From Stereocaulon alpinum (Eukaryota; Ascomycota; Lecanoromycetes; Lecanorales; Stereocaulaceae), in the NCBI GenBank assembly GCA_018257865.1, contig JAEUBA010000068.1, positions 106,869 through 170,868 of the forward strand: a DNA stretch of 64,000 bases, written 5' to 3'. The notes below the pieces were generated by a model that saw nothing but the letters and a program-made list of their open reading frames with translations, did not search any database and was not told the origin of the DNA. Both the position numbers and the translations under genes were made by a program. This document shows positions 1 to 13,000 of the stretch, piece by piece (the first letter of the stretch is position 1; each line of letters begins with the position of its first letter).

Positions 1-964
1 CTCTTCTTATACAAGCGGTGAGTCGTATGTTGAGAACTTGATCGATATACGCTTATGTGATCCTTCAGTATCTTCACCGGTGCTCTGTTCAACATAGTGT
101 CCTGGGGCATGATCGCCGTCATTATCGTTTGGACCGTCGCTTTTTTCTTCTCCAATATGCTTCAGTGCATACCTTTCTCTCAAAATTGGACCGGAGTTGG
201 TGGCTCTGCCGATCAATGCATCGATGAGAACATGATGTACTTGGGCCAAGCATTCTCGGACGCCATTACGGACGGTATCTGAACAATGGGGAAGATCCAT
301 AGGCATTGCTGACACGCAGCAGTCATGATCCTGTCAATGCCTATTCCTTGCGTATGCTGCCCACATGTACCCCATCGTATTGAAGCTGACGGCTATATAA
401 ATATGGAAGCTGCAGATGCCAGTAAGCCGCAAGCTTGCTGTGTGCGGAATGTTCCTGTTGGGTGCACTGTCGGTGTCGTCCCTAATAGTCTCCACTGGTG
501 TTTGTGCTGACTAAGTCCAGAGTCGTTGCAGCAAGCGTCACAAAACTGGTCGTTTTCTATCAAATCGCGTGGGGTAGGCTCTCTCGAGCTGTGTCCGTCT
601 ACATTGTGTACTGACGCCTTGGTGATTCAAGCGACGCTGACGGGTGACATGGACTTGACATGTAGGGCGCGCGGAAGCCACGCTAACATCTCTGCTAACA
701 GTCCTGGCAGATCTGTTCACGCCCACGTTATACTGGCCAATGGTGGAGTCGTCCCTGGGTGTTGTTGGAGCATGTCTTCCTCTGTTGCGCCCAGTCTTCA
801 CCGATTTCCCAATCGAGCGTGTTCGACGAAGCGTGCAAGAGATCATATCTCTGACTTCAGTCTGGCGCACGCATGGGAGCAGCGGCATCGTGCAAGGCTC
901 CGAATCGCAGAAGGAACTGCAGAACTCGGACTCAGAGGAGGTCCTGTATTATTACCCTAAATGA
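1..964 (+). CDS. Rhodopsin-domain integral membrane protein (Pth11/SAT-like), 3' part
   Basis: This is the C-terminal part of a multi-pass membrane protein of the fungal rhodopsin-like family, which includes Pth11-related putative receptors; the 5' end lies before the window. Reading across splice sites gives exons of about 1-17, 69-274, 323-351, 410-468, 521-573, 632-661 and 711-964, with introns of 48-58 nt starting GTGAGT, GTATCT, GTATGC, GTCGGT, GTAGGC and GTAGGG. Family landmarks appear in order: LFLYKRIF, then a transmembrane stretch with C-x-P, then DVMILSMPIPC, then RKLAVCGMFLLGALVVAAS, and finally YWPMVESSLGVVGACLPLLR, the hallmark last helix. A hydrophilic tail ends at TGA 962-964. 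The exon starting at 410 is least certain, because a Trp usually present before LQMP is missing. The single unspliced frames look broken, but the spliced reading is open throughout. Ligand and role are unknown. Confidence 0.85.
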
Positions 965-3344
965 TCTCAAACAATCGTTTTCTGCGAGCGCCTTTCTTGT
1001 AGGATAGTAGGTTGGGAATCGTTGTTCACCTTCACCCTCCCGTGGTTCCTTGCCCATATTCTCTCCGAAGGCGATTCATCCGCTAGCATGCCCAAACATC
1101 ATGATTCGTGCGCTGTTAACACTGCCCACCATGAAGCACCTTTCTGAAGTCCAGAGTTCAGTCTGGATTATTGGAAGCAAGAGCAGCCGCGGATGCGAAT
1201 TGTGTAGCCTTCTCTTTTCCTAGCTTGCATGCTTGACATTGTTTCGCCTTTAGGTCGACACCGTCGATAGCGGTGTGGACGCTTAGGTTGCCAATGTCGC
1301 CTCCGAGTGCGGAGGTCGTTGTACACATGCTTTTTTAAGATAGCATCGGGGAACGCAACGGTGCTTCACCGACGTAAAGACGGTGCCGCAGGGTGTCTGG
1401 CGGTCCCACATCGCGGGTCATGAACCATCACTGTGTGACCTAGTTCACTGATGATAAGAGCGAGGAAGATTGGTGAGTCGTCGGAGAAGGTATGATGAGA
1501 ACCTCGTACTGAGGACACATGGTGTAGGGCCGGGGTAATGGGCTTCGTTGCAGGCCAAGGTGGTGAATGATAATAGAGCTCCAGGTTTCCCAAAGGAGTC
1601 CCAAAGCGCAGACCCTAAAGGCGCCCCAGAAGATGTCCGATCAGGCACTAATTACACTTCAGGGGCTCGATTGAGTCGTTCCTTCGAGTAGCCCACAGCG
1701 CGGAAAAGCATGAGCTTTGTTCGAGCCTACCTTAGGTAGCAAGCCGGGGCAAAGCATCAGCCTTGTAAGGTTGAGAGATGCCAAGCCTTCTACGTCCTAA
1801 GTCCGACGCGCCTTACATGCCTGCCAACTATGTACCTTTACGGTGTTTGACCAGTATCAGTGTTCCGGTGACAGTCACGGCGTTTGCTCTGTCTACTAGG
1901 CATTCGCCTGATATGCCTCTTTGTGCCTTCGCTGTTCGAATTCCTCAGAGAGCGACTGGCACCTGTTCAGCCACAAGACTGATCGTTCTTGCTAACCAAG
2001 GATCTGCTCATTCCCTACGCGAAGATCCAGAGTCAAAGGCCAAGTCTCCCCTAGCCTCAGCTGCTAAGGAGTTCTCGCTGTGACCTCCTACACTCGCACA
2101 ACCGCCTCTACCCCTGACATTCCCTTATCGACGCCTCTCTCACCCTCCGCAAAGGCTTGACAGCGGCAGTTGAGAAGTAAAAAAATTGCTTCGATAGTCG
2201 CACGAAGAGAAGATCGACGTGTGCATGGTGAGCTAGCAGTAGCGAATACGTCTATTGCATGGTCAGCCGGATGTCTTCTGCAACACTGTCCCTTACATGG
2301 CACATAGGAAGATGATGGTCATACAAACAGGGAACGTGCCACGGTCAGAGTGAGAGCTGTGGAAGCGATGACAAGCAAGGCCACAATGATCGAGTTCTGT
2401 ATCACAGACTGCTCTTTGGTCAGCTATGGAGTCTTTGACTTTGTGGCCCCTCGTCCAAATCGGAGAGCTGGGCAGCCCTGCTATTCGGTGCATGGCCCAA
2501 GGTGGTGGTCCTAGACCGAAGCTTCGGATGCGTGGAAAGCCATTGTTTTGTTCAAGGCGAACGAGAGGCTGTCATTCGCTCCGCTCACCTGAGCCACCTA
2601 TGAAAGCGTGCCGCGCACCTTGCTGCCCCAGTCCTGCCGTGGAAGGAAGTAACGACGAACACCGACATGAGACGCGGCAGACTGATCTTCGACAGAGCCC
2701 AGAGCGTTCCTCCAAACCTACCTCTATACCTTCATACCTAGGCACAACTCCAAGATTCAGATCTCAATACCTGGGAGACGACAAGGTCAACGTCCACTGC
2801 AAGATGTATATGGTCGGTCTGGCAGGCATTCACACTGCTACTGTCCGACGTAAGCGTCGAATGTTCAAGCTGATGTCATATATCTGACATAGTCGGACGT
2901 TGAGGGACACCCTAACGTGCGATGAGAAGGGTTTGGCCTACCCAGAAGTTCTGGGATACGTAACACCAAACCGCAAGTTCTTCCCGGCTACGAAGGGGCT
3001 TGCTTAGGTTTGGGTCTCGCGCTATGCAGCCAAGAGACCAAACCTACTCGATGAGTGGCGCCTTAGTCCGGTATGTACTACGCGCAGAGGGCGGGCATTA
3101 CTGGTAGTTGGAGAATCTTGCGTGACGTGGTTTGATGGAAGCTTGAGCTTTCCTGAGCGGCATCACGTTCAGAAGATTTTTCGAAAATTTGAGATATCAT
3201 GCTTTCAGACCCGGCTTTGAATCTGTGACGAGACTGTTCTCTATGTTCAGGGTTTTCCATGGCCGACAATGCTCTTTCAATTAAGCTAAGTCTCTCTCGG
3301 ATACAACCATCTTTCTCATGCTCTCTGATGTCTGAATCTCCTAG
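965..3344. other. 2.4 kb without a supportable gene
   Basis: Only short ORFs (153 aa or less) without recognisable domains, signal peptides or convincing splice-linked continuity are present. The longest, at about 2426-2887 (+), is rich in Pro, Arg and Ser and resembles nothing I know. The stretch separates the tail of the first receptor gene from the convergent second receptor gene and presumably contains both 3' untranslated regions. Confidence 0.5.
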
Positions 3345-4689
3345 TCAGCTCTCTGTGTCCAAGTTCACAATGCGGTTGTAACCTACCGACTCTAAGTCCA
3401 CACTGATCTCTTGCCGCACACTAATTTGGTTTCGGGGTGCAGATCTCTGCAGCGGCCAAATAGAGTCGCCCTGTCCATTCTCATCGTCCAAAGCATTGCC
3501 GGCTCCCGTAGAACTGCTTCCATTGCCACCAAACAGCGTCCTAAGACCACTCATGTGTCCTCTGGGGACTGGCGGTAGCTCCCACACTTCCTCGGCAGTT
3601 TCGGCAGACGACTTGCTTGATAAAAACGCTTTTGCCCTTTGGTAATATGACCTCCGAGGCGATGGTGTCCTTCGATTTCTCTCTTGGACAAACAAAGAGC
3701 GGAATGCTGTGAGCGAGACCATGATGATGGCAATGCAAGATTCTACCACCTGCCAGTAAAAGTCCCAAACCGGATCCAGGTTGGCACCATTGCGGAGTCC
3801 AGAGACCCGAACGATTGCAACGATTACCATTGCCAAAGAAAGACAAAGGGACAGCCCGAGTAGACATTTAGTCCCGGGCTTGAGCTGCACTTGTCGGAGG
3901 ATAAGTATGGGGATTGCGATGACTATTTACAAGAATCAGCTTGCGAGCAACTGGGTTCATTGAATCACACGTTCTGGGAGATTAGCTCGGGTGACGTACC
4001 AGCCAAGTCGGTAGCGATGTCCGCAATCACAAGAACTATAGCAAGATAAACCGTTGTCAACGAGGTGGCGCAAGACACTGTGGGATAGTTTAGCCGCTGG
4101 GTTCGATACTTAGAAGATCGCCATCCATACACATTCGTTCATCGAAATAGGGACACTCCATTACAACACAGAGACAACCTGCCACCCAGGCAACCGCTGT
4201 TACTCCCACGACAATCCGCCAAAGTATTGTCATTGGACGGATTCGACTGACGAGCGTCTTGAAGAAGAAAAGGAAGCTGAATTTGACAGCAAAGATGGAC
4301 GTCCAGGATAGCTCGAGCGCTGTTGTCTCCAACACATGGGCCCTTGATACCGTTTGTTCGATGGCTGCAAAAGATAGTTCCGAAGGGATCTGGCCTTGAA
4401 ATATTATTGCTTCGATCATATACAGAGAGTCCATAAAGGAGAAATATAATGCCATGCTTGTGATGAGAAGGATTAGTGCGAGTAAGAGGAAGCCATCGTC
4501 GACAAATAGACGCTTCTGGTATCGCAAGCGGAGTAAGGTACGACACATCGCGAATGTGACGGCTACCGTGAATAAAGCTATTGAGGAAGCCTTGATTTCG
4601 TATCAGCCAGACAGCTTTTGGATACAAGAGGGGTTTCCTACTAGCAACGCGTCTCTAGGGATTCTGCCTGCGTCATACGAAGAAGCCAT
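3345..4689 (-). CDS. Rhodopsin-domain integral membrane protein (Pth11/SAT-like)
   Basis: This is a complete four-exon gene for a seven-helix fungal rhodopsin-like protein of 387 residues. Exons on the minus strand are 4689-4642, 4590-4131, 4077-4000 and 3922-3345; introns of 51, 53 and 77 nt start GTAGGA, GTATGG and GTACGT. The ATG at 4689 was chosen because the resulting first exon joins in phase to the family start (first helix, then RLRYQKRLFVDDGFLLLAL). Further landmarks are CPYFDERML, VYLAIVLVIADIATDLA, IAIPILILRQVQLKPGTKC and the last helix containing VVESCIAIIMVSLTAFRSLF. A Ser/Arg-rich cytoplasmic tail of about 110 residues follows, ending DTES. The frame is open throughout. It faces the first receptor gene in convergent orientation; the two are only distantly alike, so a recent duplication is not implied. 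Function as a sensor is inferred from the family only. Confidence 0.88.
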
Positions 4690-7600
4690 TCCAAACAGTC
4701 GAAGATGTTACAGTCAAGACCAGAGCTTCAACCGACAGATTGTGTATGACGTCTGCGTACGAACGGGGATAATTACAGGAGTAGGTGTACGGAGTACATC
4801 TGGTGCATTATCGAAATGCACCGCGTGTATTCTGCAGAGGATTACCCCCAAGACCTCTTCGGATTGTGCAAGAATCACGATGCTGCTCTCCGCGTGCATG
4901 GAGGCACCACTTCATTATCTACCAATTCCACTCTTATTACAGCCATCATCGGCCTTTGAACCGTCTGAAATTGCATCATGCGGCCCCTTAGGTCGACTTC
5001 CGACATCGTTCTGTACGGGAAATAGTTGGTCATACCCGCTACTTTAGCCGCATTGTATGTGCGCCCATTAGCGCGCCTCTAGCTTAGACGGCTCGAGCCC
5101 AATTCTTCCGCACTAATATGCGCTACGCCCACGAAGTCACCACGCCTATTGGACCATCTGAATTTTGTTGACAGATTAGACTGTTCTGGACATCGCCCAT
5201 GCCGCCTTAGGCCCTGGATCTGTGATTGTGAAACACGCACATCTGGATTGAGGGTACACATCAAGGCTTTAGATGCCTGATACCAGGCCGTTCCACGTGG
5301 TAGTTAGGCTTGCCTAGATAGCTAGCTGCTGTGGCCGCTCAACTGGATTGATGTAGTCTTCTAGGCTAATTCCATCAAGTTGCATTGGTCTTTTCGGCAC
5401 GCGCACATCTTTGTTTACGCACGGGGACTGAACAGGGCGTGCATTGTCGTGTTGGTGATTGTTTAGGTCGGATCTGAAAGAAACTAGAAGCATATACACA
5501 TCTATCCTCTTACCCAAATTAGTGATTGCGCATATCGAACTCTGGGTGTGGCTGTGAGTGGCTGGTCAGTGTATGCAGCTTGCTGAACTGGGTCGATGTC
5601 AGTGTGTTTTCTAGCCGAGAAGAAGGCTAAGGTTACAGTAGACATTGTAGAGCCAGTGAGAGGTCGAGCCTGTGGGGGTTCTGCCGAGGAGTCCTTTGGC
5701 ACGTATGAGTCATGGCTCCGGTCGTCCGGCTGATGGTCATAGAGATTGCAAGGGTATTCCATCACTTCTGTAGATCCACCATCATGACTAGAGTCTCCTG
5801 CAGTGAGAGGACAGATGTACTTCATGCCAACGGTTATGGTAGCTATGAACACAGCGCTGTAGTGAGCTCTGGAGAGCCCAGAGCGACAACTAGCGGCCTT
5901 GAACCCACTTTTACAACTGACAAACCCCTTCGGATCTTTGACTGTACACAGTATTACTGACATTTACAATCCTCCAGGCCACGCCCACGCCGCTGACCAC
6001 CATACCCTATTATGAAATGCTAGCCTAACATGCCATTATTGACATGCTCCAGCAAATGACAATTCTGTTGTACGGTCTGATACGGGTATTCTAAAGCCTT
6101 GTAGTAACCGCCTCGATGGACTTCATCTTGAGATACAAACGCTGTCCAGTCGTTTTGGATTTGCACAATCAGCGTTTTCCTCACTCATGAGTGATGCTCT
6201 GTAACACGACCAATCCTCGGCGTGAGTCCAACCTCTTCTGCGTCTTGGTCGTAGCTTCACTAGCGTTGATCGTAACAGTATTATCCTTGGCAGCCGGCTT
6301 TTCCTATGGCGCTTGCTATTACGACTGCAATTCTCGTTAGAGACGCAAACGCTCTCATGTTCCTCCACACGGGGCCCATTCGGCGAGCTTCCTATGTGGA
6401 CCGTTAAGTAGCACCGAGAACCCACCAGATACTTTCGAAAACACTACCTTCCCACTGCACTGATACATGACAATGTTTAAACCATACTCCGAAGACTAGA
6501 GGCTTGTATGGAGGGCAAAGGCGCCGCATAGGCTCGTACTTAGCGTCGAATACGATTCCAAGCATAAGAAGCATGGAGGAGATTCCCAGGCGCCTTCGGG
6601 GCCCCTGTTTTGGGGTACCATGGACTTTTCGGTGTCCATGATGTGCTTCTCATATATGATTTATCCAGCCAAAGACATGATACACCGAGGAAAAGTATCT
6701 TGAATAAGTAGATGGAGGAAATGTATAGAGGAAGGGTGACTAGATCGTACAGAAAAGGGAGGATGAGCACGACTTCCAGTCCAGAGTACATTGAAGTCGA
6801 CACGAAGATTTCCGGAACGCGCTGGTATAGCATTTGGATCAGCAGGTCCGGGCCGCCATCAGGGAGAAGCGGTCATTAGTAAGAGGACTTGTTTGGATCA
6901 AGTCTGGGGAGCTATACTATAGGTTTTGGGGTATTGCAACGTGTCTGGTCAAGGCAACACGTTAGAATATCACCTCAGGCCTGTTGCTTAGTCAACCGCT
7001 AGCGCGCCACCACCTAGAGCACATAAGTAGCCAGCAAACCCTACTAGAGAATCTACAAGTTACCCTCAAATTCTAAAGCAACATCTGCGGGTAGGGCCTT
7101 TATCTGGAGATCAGCGTGCTACTGAAACCTTTCAGGACGTCTGGTGTCGACTTCCGTAGTCATCGTTCTGACGTATAGGGTTGCTCGGGGGGCGAAGGGG
7201 AGGGCAGAGGGTCCCAATTCCCATATCGTTGCCAATCTCGGCAGACCTCCCTTCTCTCATTAGGTTCTAGTACCAACACGGTTAGATCCATTCTCAGGAA
7301 AGGTCCGTCAATGGTATCGGCCAGTCCTCCATTCTGCCATCCTGCAGGCGTCCAACGAATGTTCAAAACAATATGTACATAAACGGCTTTGAGGTCTTTG
7401 ATGACAACTTGTGACTCGAACGTCTCTACAAAGACTAAGCTAGGTACATCTCACACTCACGAGCATGTTAACGACTTCACAATGTTGAAGAAGCGCTAAT
7501 AGCATGCATTTGTGGATATTGAGTCTGAACTTGATCTGCACTTACTGTAATCGCCGTACGCGTGCTTCTCCACTCTTTCCCAGGCGCCGGAAGCTATTCC

Positions 7601-7754
7601 CATTGGGCAATCTTTACAGGGATCCTTGCCTGTTTGACCAAGGGAGTCAAGTGAGGCTATAGGGCTGTTCTAAGCCGAGGAGTGGGGGCTGAGAGAAGAT
7701 TTTCACCCCCTTAGACCTCAAAGCAATGGCAGAACCGGCGTCGTCCGTATCCAC
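4690..7754. other. 3 kb gene-poor stretch with weak minus-strand ORFs
   Basis: No recognisable gene. A minus-strand ORF at 5963-5502 (153 aa) has a hydrophilic, Asp/Ser/His-rich body. Another at 6833-6540 has two hydrophobic segments that could be membrane helices. Neither has an identifiable family, and no set of splice sites joins them convincingly. They may be debris of membrane-protein genes like the receptor next door, but I cannot show this. Confidence 0.4.
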
Positions 7755-9633
7755 ATGGACCCTCTATCGGCAGTAGGCCTTGCTGGCTCGATAATCACCA
7801 TTGTCGACGTCATTACGAGAAGTATCAGCTCCCTGCGGACTTTGCAAGGGAGATGGAAAAGTGCTGATCTGACGGTCAGCCTCCTCATCGGACAGCTTAC
7901 CACCCTCAAAGCTGCTTTGGACCAAATCTCGCAATGGATGTCTTCAAACTTGGACTCATCGTCGCAACATCACCAGCTTACGATTGACATGACTAGCTCA
8001 CTTCAGAGCTGTAAGGCCTTGATCTCGTTCTTGAACGATCATATTTCTCGTCTGGATTTCGACGATCTAAATGGCTTGACGGTCGATAGTAGGGCGAGGC
8101 TTGTCTTGCAGGATCAGAATGTCAAAGATTGTGTCAATCACCTGAATAATCAAGCAATTGCTTTCAATCTTCTTCTGACTGCATTGAATTGGTGAGTGGC
8201 TCTTTCATTCCGAGAGTTCTTTGGAGGCTACTAACCAGCATGTAGCCGATCACTTTCAGAGCAAAAGCAATTACTCGAATCAAATCAGAGCCAGCAAACC
8301 TTTGCTCAGGTGAAAGATGACGCATCCTCTCTGTTCTGCTTGCGGGATTCAGCATCATTCCAAAGCTCCTTGACATCTACAACAGCAACATCCTCTAACC
8401 TCAATCAGCGATTTGGCTTTGATAATTTATTACTGGGTTCTCAGGTGTACCAAGGTCAGTTAAAGGCATTTATGAGAAGTGCTCTTCGGAGGAAAACTCA
8501 TTCCGTGGAGAGGCAGACGGAGGTTTTGGTATTGCCCTGGAGGGACTCGAATGTTCCTCCCTATCATACCAACATCTGGGTGTTTGGACCATCACATGAT
8601 GGGCTCTCACGAATGCTGAGATTAGGGAGCTTGTTCTCCAGCGCACCGTACAGTGTCGAGGATCGGGAGGCAGCTAAGACCACCATTATCGAGAAAATAT
8701 GCGATTTCATGAAGGCTGCGTTGAAGTCAAAGGAACCCTGGATCAGTCCCGAACTGATACATGACACAAGGAATGTCTTAGAGCAGCAGACTCGCACGGT
8801 ATACGATAGTGCAATGTCCTCGCCGGAGCTACGAATCTCGTTGAAGAAGCTTTGGCTCAGTGATGACATAAGGGAGATATGCAGCCTTCACGCTAAGGAG
8901 ATCGGAAAGCCTTCGATTCTTTAGTAAGTTGATCATTCTGTTATCGAAGGGAATATGTATGATGTTAAAGGCTGACTAGTGGGATCCTTATAGCTTTCTG
9001 GGGTCTCTCGACCGGGTTTTGGACATTGATTTCATACCTGATGATCACGACGTTGCTAGGGCGTCGTTCATCAGGAATGTTGGTATTGAGAAAATGCTGG
9101 TGGACAGAGGCCGTTTTCGACACCACATCTTTGACGGCTGTACGCTCAAGCTAGCGAAGGAATATAGCCCGGCTGACGATAGGGATGTGTCTGCAATCAT
9201 ATTCATGGCTAACATATCTAATGACAGTATCACGTCAAAGTCCTCACAAGTTGAGGAGACTCATACCCTCACTCAAACCCTGAACTCCTTTGACAAAATA
9301 TGCAACTGGTCCAGGCTAAGGCTGTTCAATATTCCCGTGATAATGCTCCTAACAGAACACATATCGTCTCCAGAGGAGATTACTTCAAAGTCATCACGTT
9401 TACCTCTCAGAAGATTGTCCGACGACCCAACTTATACTCCAACACAAGAAGACATGATCCGACGTTTCCTGACCTTGAGCGGATCAGCCGACAGGGCGCG
9501 ATGGGTATTCCATTTTTCGAGCGGTAACCAGGCAAGGACTTCCAAGTTTTTCTCCTGGGCTATAGACCAAGTCGCCTGTTTCGAGGGAATGGTGGGCGCG
9601 GGCTTTGTGGACGCGGGTCTGTGTTGGGCGTAG
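7755..9633 (+). CDS. Galpha-like protein with fungal STAND-type N-terminal domain; degenerate GTPase
   Basis: Three exons, 7755-8191, 8246-8923 and 8994-9633, joined by introns GTGAGT...GTAG and GTAAGT...ATAG, encode about 584 residues. Residues 1 to about 165 match the helical N-terminal domain common in fungal STAND/NLR-like proteins (start MDPLSAVGLAGSIITIVDV). From about residue 200 the order of motifs follows heterotrimeric G-protein alpha subunits: a strand-loop around residue 259, helical-domain features, YFLGSLDRVLD, then FDGCTLK at the place of switch II, AIIFMANIS, ICNWSRL and a C-terminal HFSSGN where Galpha has H-x-T-x-A-T-D. The nucleotide-binding residues are gone: the P-loop reads FGPSHDGLSRML without GKS/T, DVGGQ is replaced by FDGCTLK, and NKxD is absent. 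It is probably a pseudoGTPase or regulatory domain rather than a signalling Galpha. The reading frame is intact, which argues against a dead gene. Confidence 0.8.
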
Positions 9634-9684
9634 GAGACACTGACAGCCTGGTTCAATTGGAGGAACTGCGGCCTTCAAGGAACG

Positions 9685-10053
9685 TCATAACGAGTGTGGA
9701 CCATACATTTCAGAGGACAGACTAGCGTTTCTAATGGACGAGATCTGCTGTAATCTGTAGCCTAAGAGGCTAGATATAATAGAGTCCGATGTCGCTTCTA
9801 CGCTTAGGTAGTGACTTATAATTCTATCGATAATGCTCGAATATAGTCGTAGAGAAGCAAGCCTAGGGGAAGGGAAATCCTTTACAAAGGTCTGGGTCCG
9901 TAGATCATGGTGCCCATTCCAAGCAAAGTATTCACCTGGAGAACTCGACGCTGAATTTCGTGATCCATTCTTGAATGAAAGCGAACCATCGTCCTCTTGC
10001 AGTATGTAGTAATGCCATTTGCTTCCATCTATACGCGTTGTTTCGAGTTTCAA
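9685..10053 (-). CDS. Hypothetical protein, 122 aa
   Basis: A single open frame starts MKLETTRIDGSKWHYY and ends EMYGPHSL. It lies tail-to-tail with the Galpha-like gene, only about 50 bp from its stop. The composition looks protein-like (balanced, with alternating hydrophobics) but I recognise no domain, signal peptide or membrane segment. It may be a complete small gene, a terminal exon of a gene reaching above 10053, or a relic. Confidence 0.35.
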   Translation of the reverse strand: MKLETTRIDGSKWHYYILQEDDGSLSFKNGSRNSASSSPGEYFAWNGHHDLRTQTFVKDFPSPRLASLRLYSSIIDRIISHYLSVEATSDSIISSLLGYRLQQISSIRNASLSSEMYGPHSL

Positions 10054-13000
10054 TCTAGCCTAGGCAAGCTCTCAGACTACAGATACCCAGCAGCAACATA
10101 TAGTCACCGGCATAACCTCATCGAGCCACCATACTCTACCTACAATTTCTCATGTGACCTACAGCTCCCTCAATAGCTTCAAGTCCCGAAGCATCCAACA
10201 TGCTAATTGGAGGCAATTGTAGCTCTAACGTGTGCCCAATTCATGGCTATATATACCCGTAGAACTACGCTATTGGTGCGATTTCCCTGCAAGGACCCGA
10301 AACGGCGGCCATGATGTGAGGAAAACAAGGAGCAAACTTTGTGGCATACGTACCGGAAGAACGGCCACCTTGCATACGTCAAGCTCCCCATATTCGTATA
10401 TGATAAGGTATGCTTCCCCCCCCTAAGCGAGTTTGAGCACTGTTGTCGTTGACAAGGCGGAGAGTGCATTACACATAATGTATTACACTATTAAGGCTAG
10501 GCTGATTTGGTTTCACTACGACATTGGGGTGCTTAGAAGACTTTAGACTCCAGGGAATTCCGCATCCGCCGATGACATTCTAGGATGAGACAGTTCGCCT
10601 TCGTGAATCCTGCAGCGGACTTCAAACGCCATTGTGGCGTAGAATTCGAAGGTCAAAAATACCTTGTGGAGAGGTTTTGGTGTCAGATATCATCACCCTA
10701 ATGTCGTTTATATCATCATCTTCAACGATATGGTAGTTGAATTGCCCGTAGTTGCACAGTCCGATTGCCGCATTCTCCACATATTCCTCCTGACGTACAG
10801 GACGCTCAGACGTCAAATAGAGGTGCTCCAAACCTCATGTCGTAAGGAAGTTAAAGAAGCTTCTCAAGCCGCCATAACGACTGGTGAGGTAACGCTTTGG
10901 TTTTGGCATGCAATACTCAAGCGAAGAGACGTGCTAGGGGATCATTAGAGCTTTGGTGGGGTGCCATTCAATAGAGAAGTTTCAATCGTATAGTGCTGGT
11001 AGGTAACAGTGAAAAGTACCGATATTATAGACCCACTTGATGTTCCGCTGTTTACCGGTCAAGGCTTACATGGACACCGAAAGCAGTCATTGTGAGCTCG
11101 AGAAGTTCCCATGGCACCAGCTTCAACGGCGTATACGCCTTCTGGGCATCTCCACCTACATGGAACCGCTATATGAATGGGCATGTCATCTCCAAGCGGT
11201 ATACAAGGCACATCAGGATGCAGTACGCGCGTTGACAGAGATGATAAATTTCTATGCAAGGAATGTCAGCGATACCGGGACGTCTTAGTGAACTATCCAT
11301 ATCGGAATTAGAACACTAGCTTCCTGCTGCCTACCAGCTTTGTTGATGTTGATTAGTTGAAAATAATGGTGGATGAGGCCTGCTCAACTAGGCTCGCTCA
11401 CTACTAGTCTACCAGGGCTAGGGCTTGCCAAGGCCTCCGTGCGCAGGTAAAAAAGACCTCTGCATGCAATTCTATCTAGGAACAACAACGTCAATAGCAA
11501 TAGAACTGTTCACTCATATCCATGACTAATAAGTCTCCAATCAGTTCACTGACATTCTAAAGATATCGTTGCGTGTGGCTCGGCTGTTGGTGTCTTGTTG
11601 ACTTGCTGAGCAGTTAGGCACCTCTGAGCTTGTTGCAGAATACATGACCTGTATGAGTAGAGCCTTACGCGCCATGAGACCGCTTTAATGATGATAGAGG
11701 GCAATTGCAGGTTCGCTGACAATCGTTTAAGCTTATGAATTTATCAACTCCGGCACATGGATGCTGACACAGCCATCATACCGGACATACGCAGAGTCAT
11801 GTACGCACCGATAATAATTTGTGCACGGCCTCTACACAGCTCTTGCTAACAGCGAGACGCAGCACCCGTGCTTGGATCAAACAAATGCATTGTAAATACT
11901 TCCGCCATTGGCGCATTGACTCTATTACTCCTTTGACTGTGAGCAGTGAGAGATCCCATGTAGAGGGACAATTAGAACAGATGCAAAGCACAGGCGAGGG
12001 GAGGGAGGTAAAGATTGCACGGATCCTTTCGATGACGATACAGGAATAGTCCTTACAGGGTTCGATGGAGGTATCAAACATTGGCGCAGTAAGCGATAGC
12101 CGCAAAAGAGGCTTTGAGAATATGCCTCTTCACCCTTGAACAATCTGTTAGTGGGAACTAATTGGCGCTGAACATAGCACATTTAGTCGCATTAACAGTT
12201 GGGAATTAAGCGTTCGCCAGACCACCCAAAGAATTCCCCGAGACTGACTACCTTGAGTTTTACCCTTAAGGAAACTGCACTCCACAATTCGACGGTTTCT
12301 GACACATTTGACAACACTCATACGCACATCACCAGCACTATACTCCCTAGCTTGCAGAGACCTTCTTTTCCGTGTGAGAGAAATAGCACAACCACGGGTA
12401 TAGTCGGCGGTAGCAATGGCTCTGATGTATGAAGATTGGTCAGAGCGTTAGTTGGAGAATGGGGGACCAATATCACAATATGAACGTCGCAGGTGCATGG
12501 TCGTATCTGCTTGATCCTGAGTTTAAACCCAGCATACATCGCCAGAATATTATTCCGTCAGCTAGGTCGCCTGCAGGTATACCTAGTTGTTGAAATCTAC
12601 GCCTACAGAGAGCCGATAAGGCTGGAAAGAAGGAGGATCCACTTCATGTTTCGAGTGGATGATTGATCATGATTTGAAGTCCTGCGTATTGGTGAATATA
12701 TCTCGTCAGAAACTGATTCTGCCAGCTTCAGTCTCAGCACTATTGGCGCAGCTGTTGGGACGACATCGGCGATAAGGAATCTATGGGGGCGCTCTCGGAG
12801 GATGCAACGGAGAATCACCTATAGTCCAAACCGTTGAGTCAGGCCACTTCTTGGCAGATGACGTTTAAGCACTCATGCTGGAAGCTATGCCGCCGTAACC
12901 GATTCACAAGCGAGCCTCAGTATCAAATAGCGCCAGGAAGCTTTCACCGCTGTCACTATCTGCAATCTTTTAGGGTAATACCATTAGTTACCCCAAGAAT

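Noticed and set aside
2426..2887. 153-codon plus-strand ORF
   Set aside because: Arg/Pro/Ser-rich, no domain and no good start context or splice partners.
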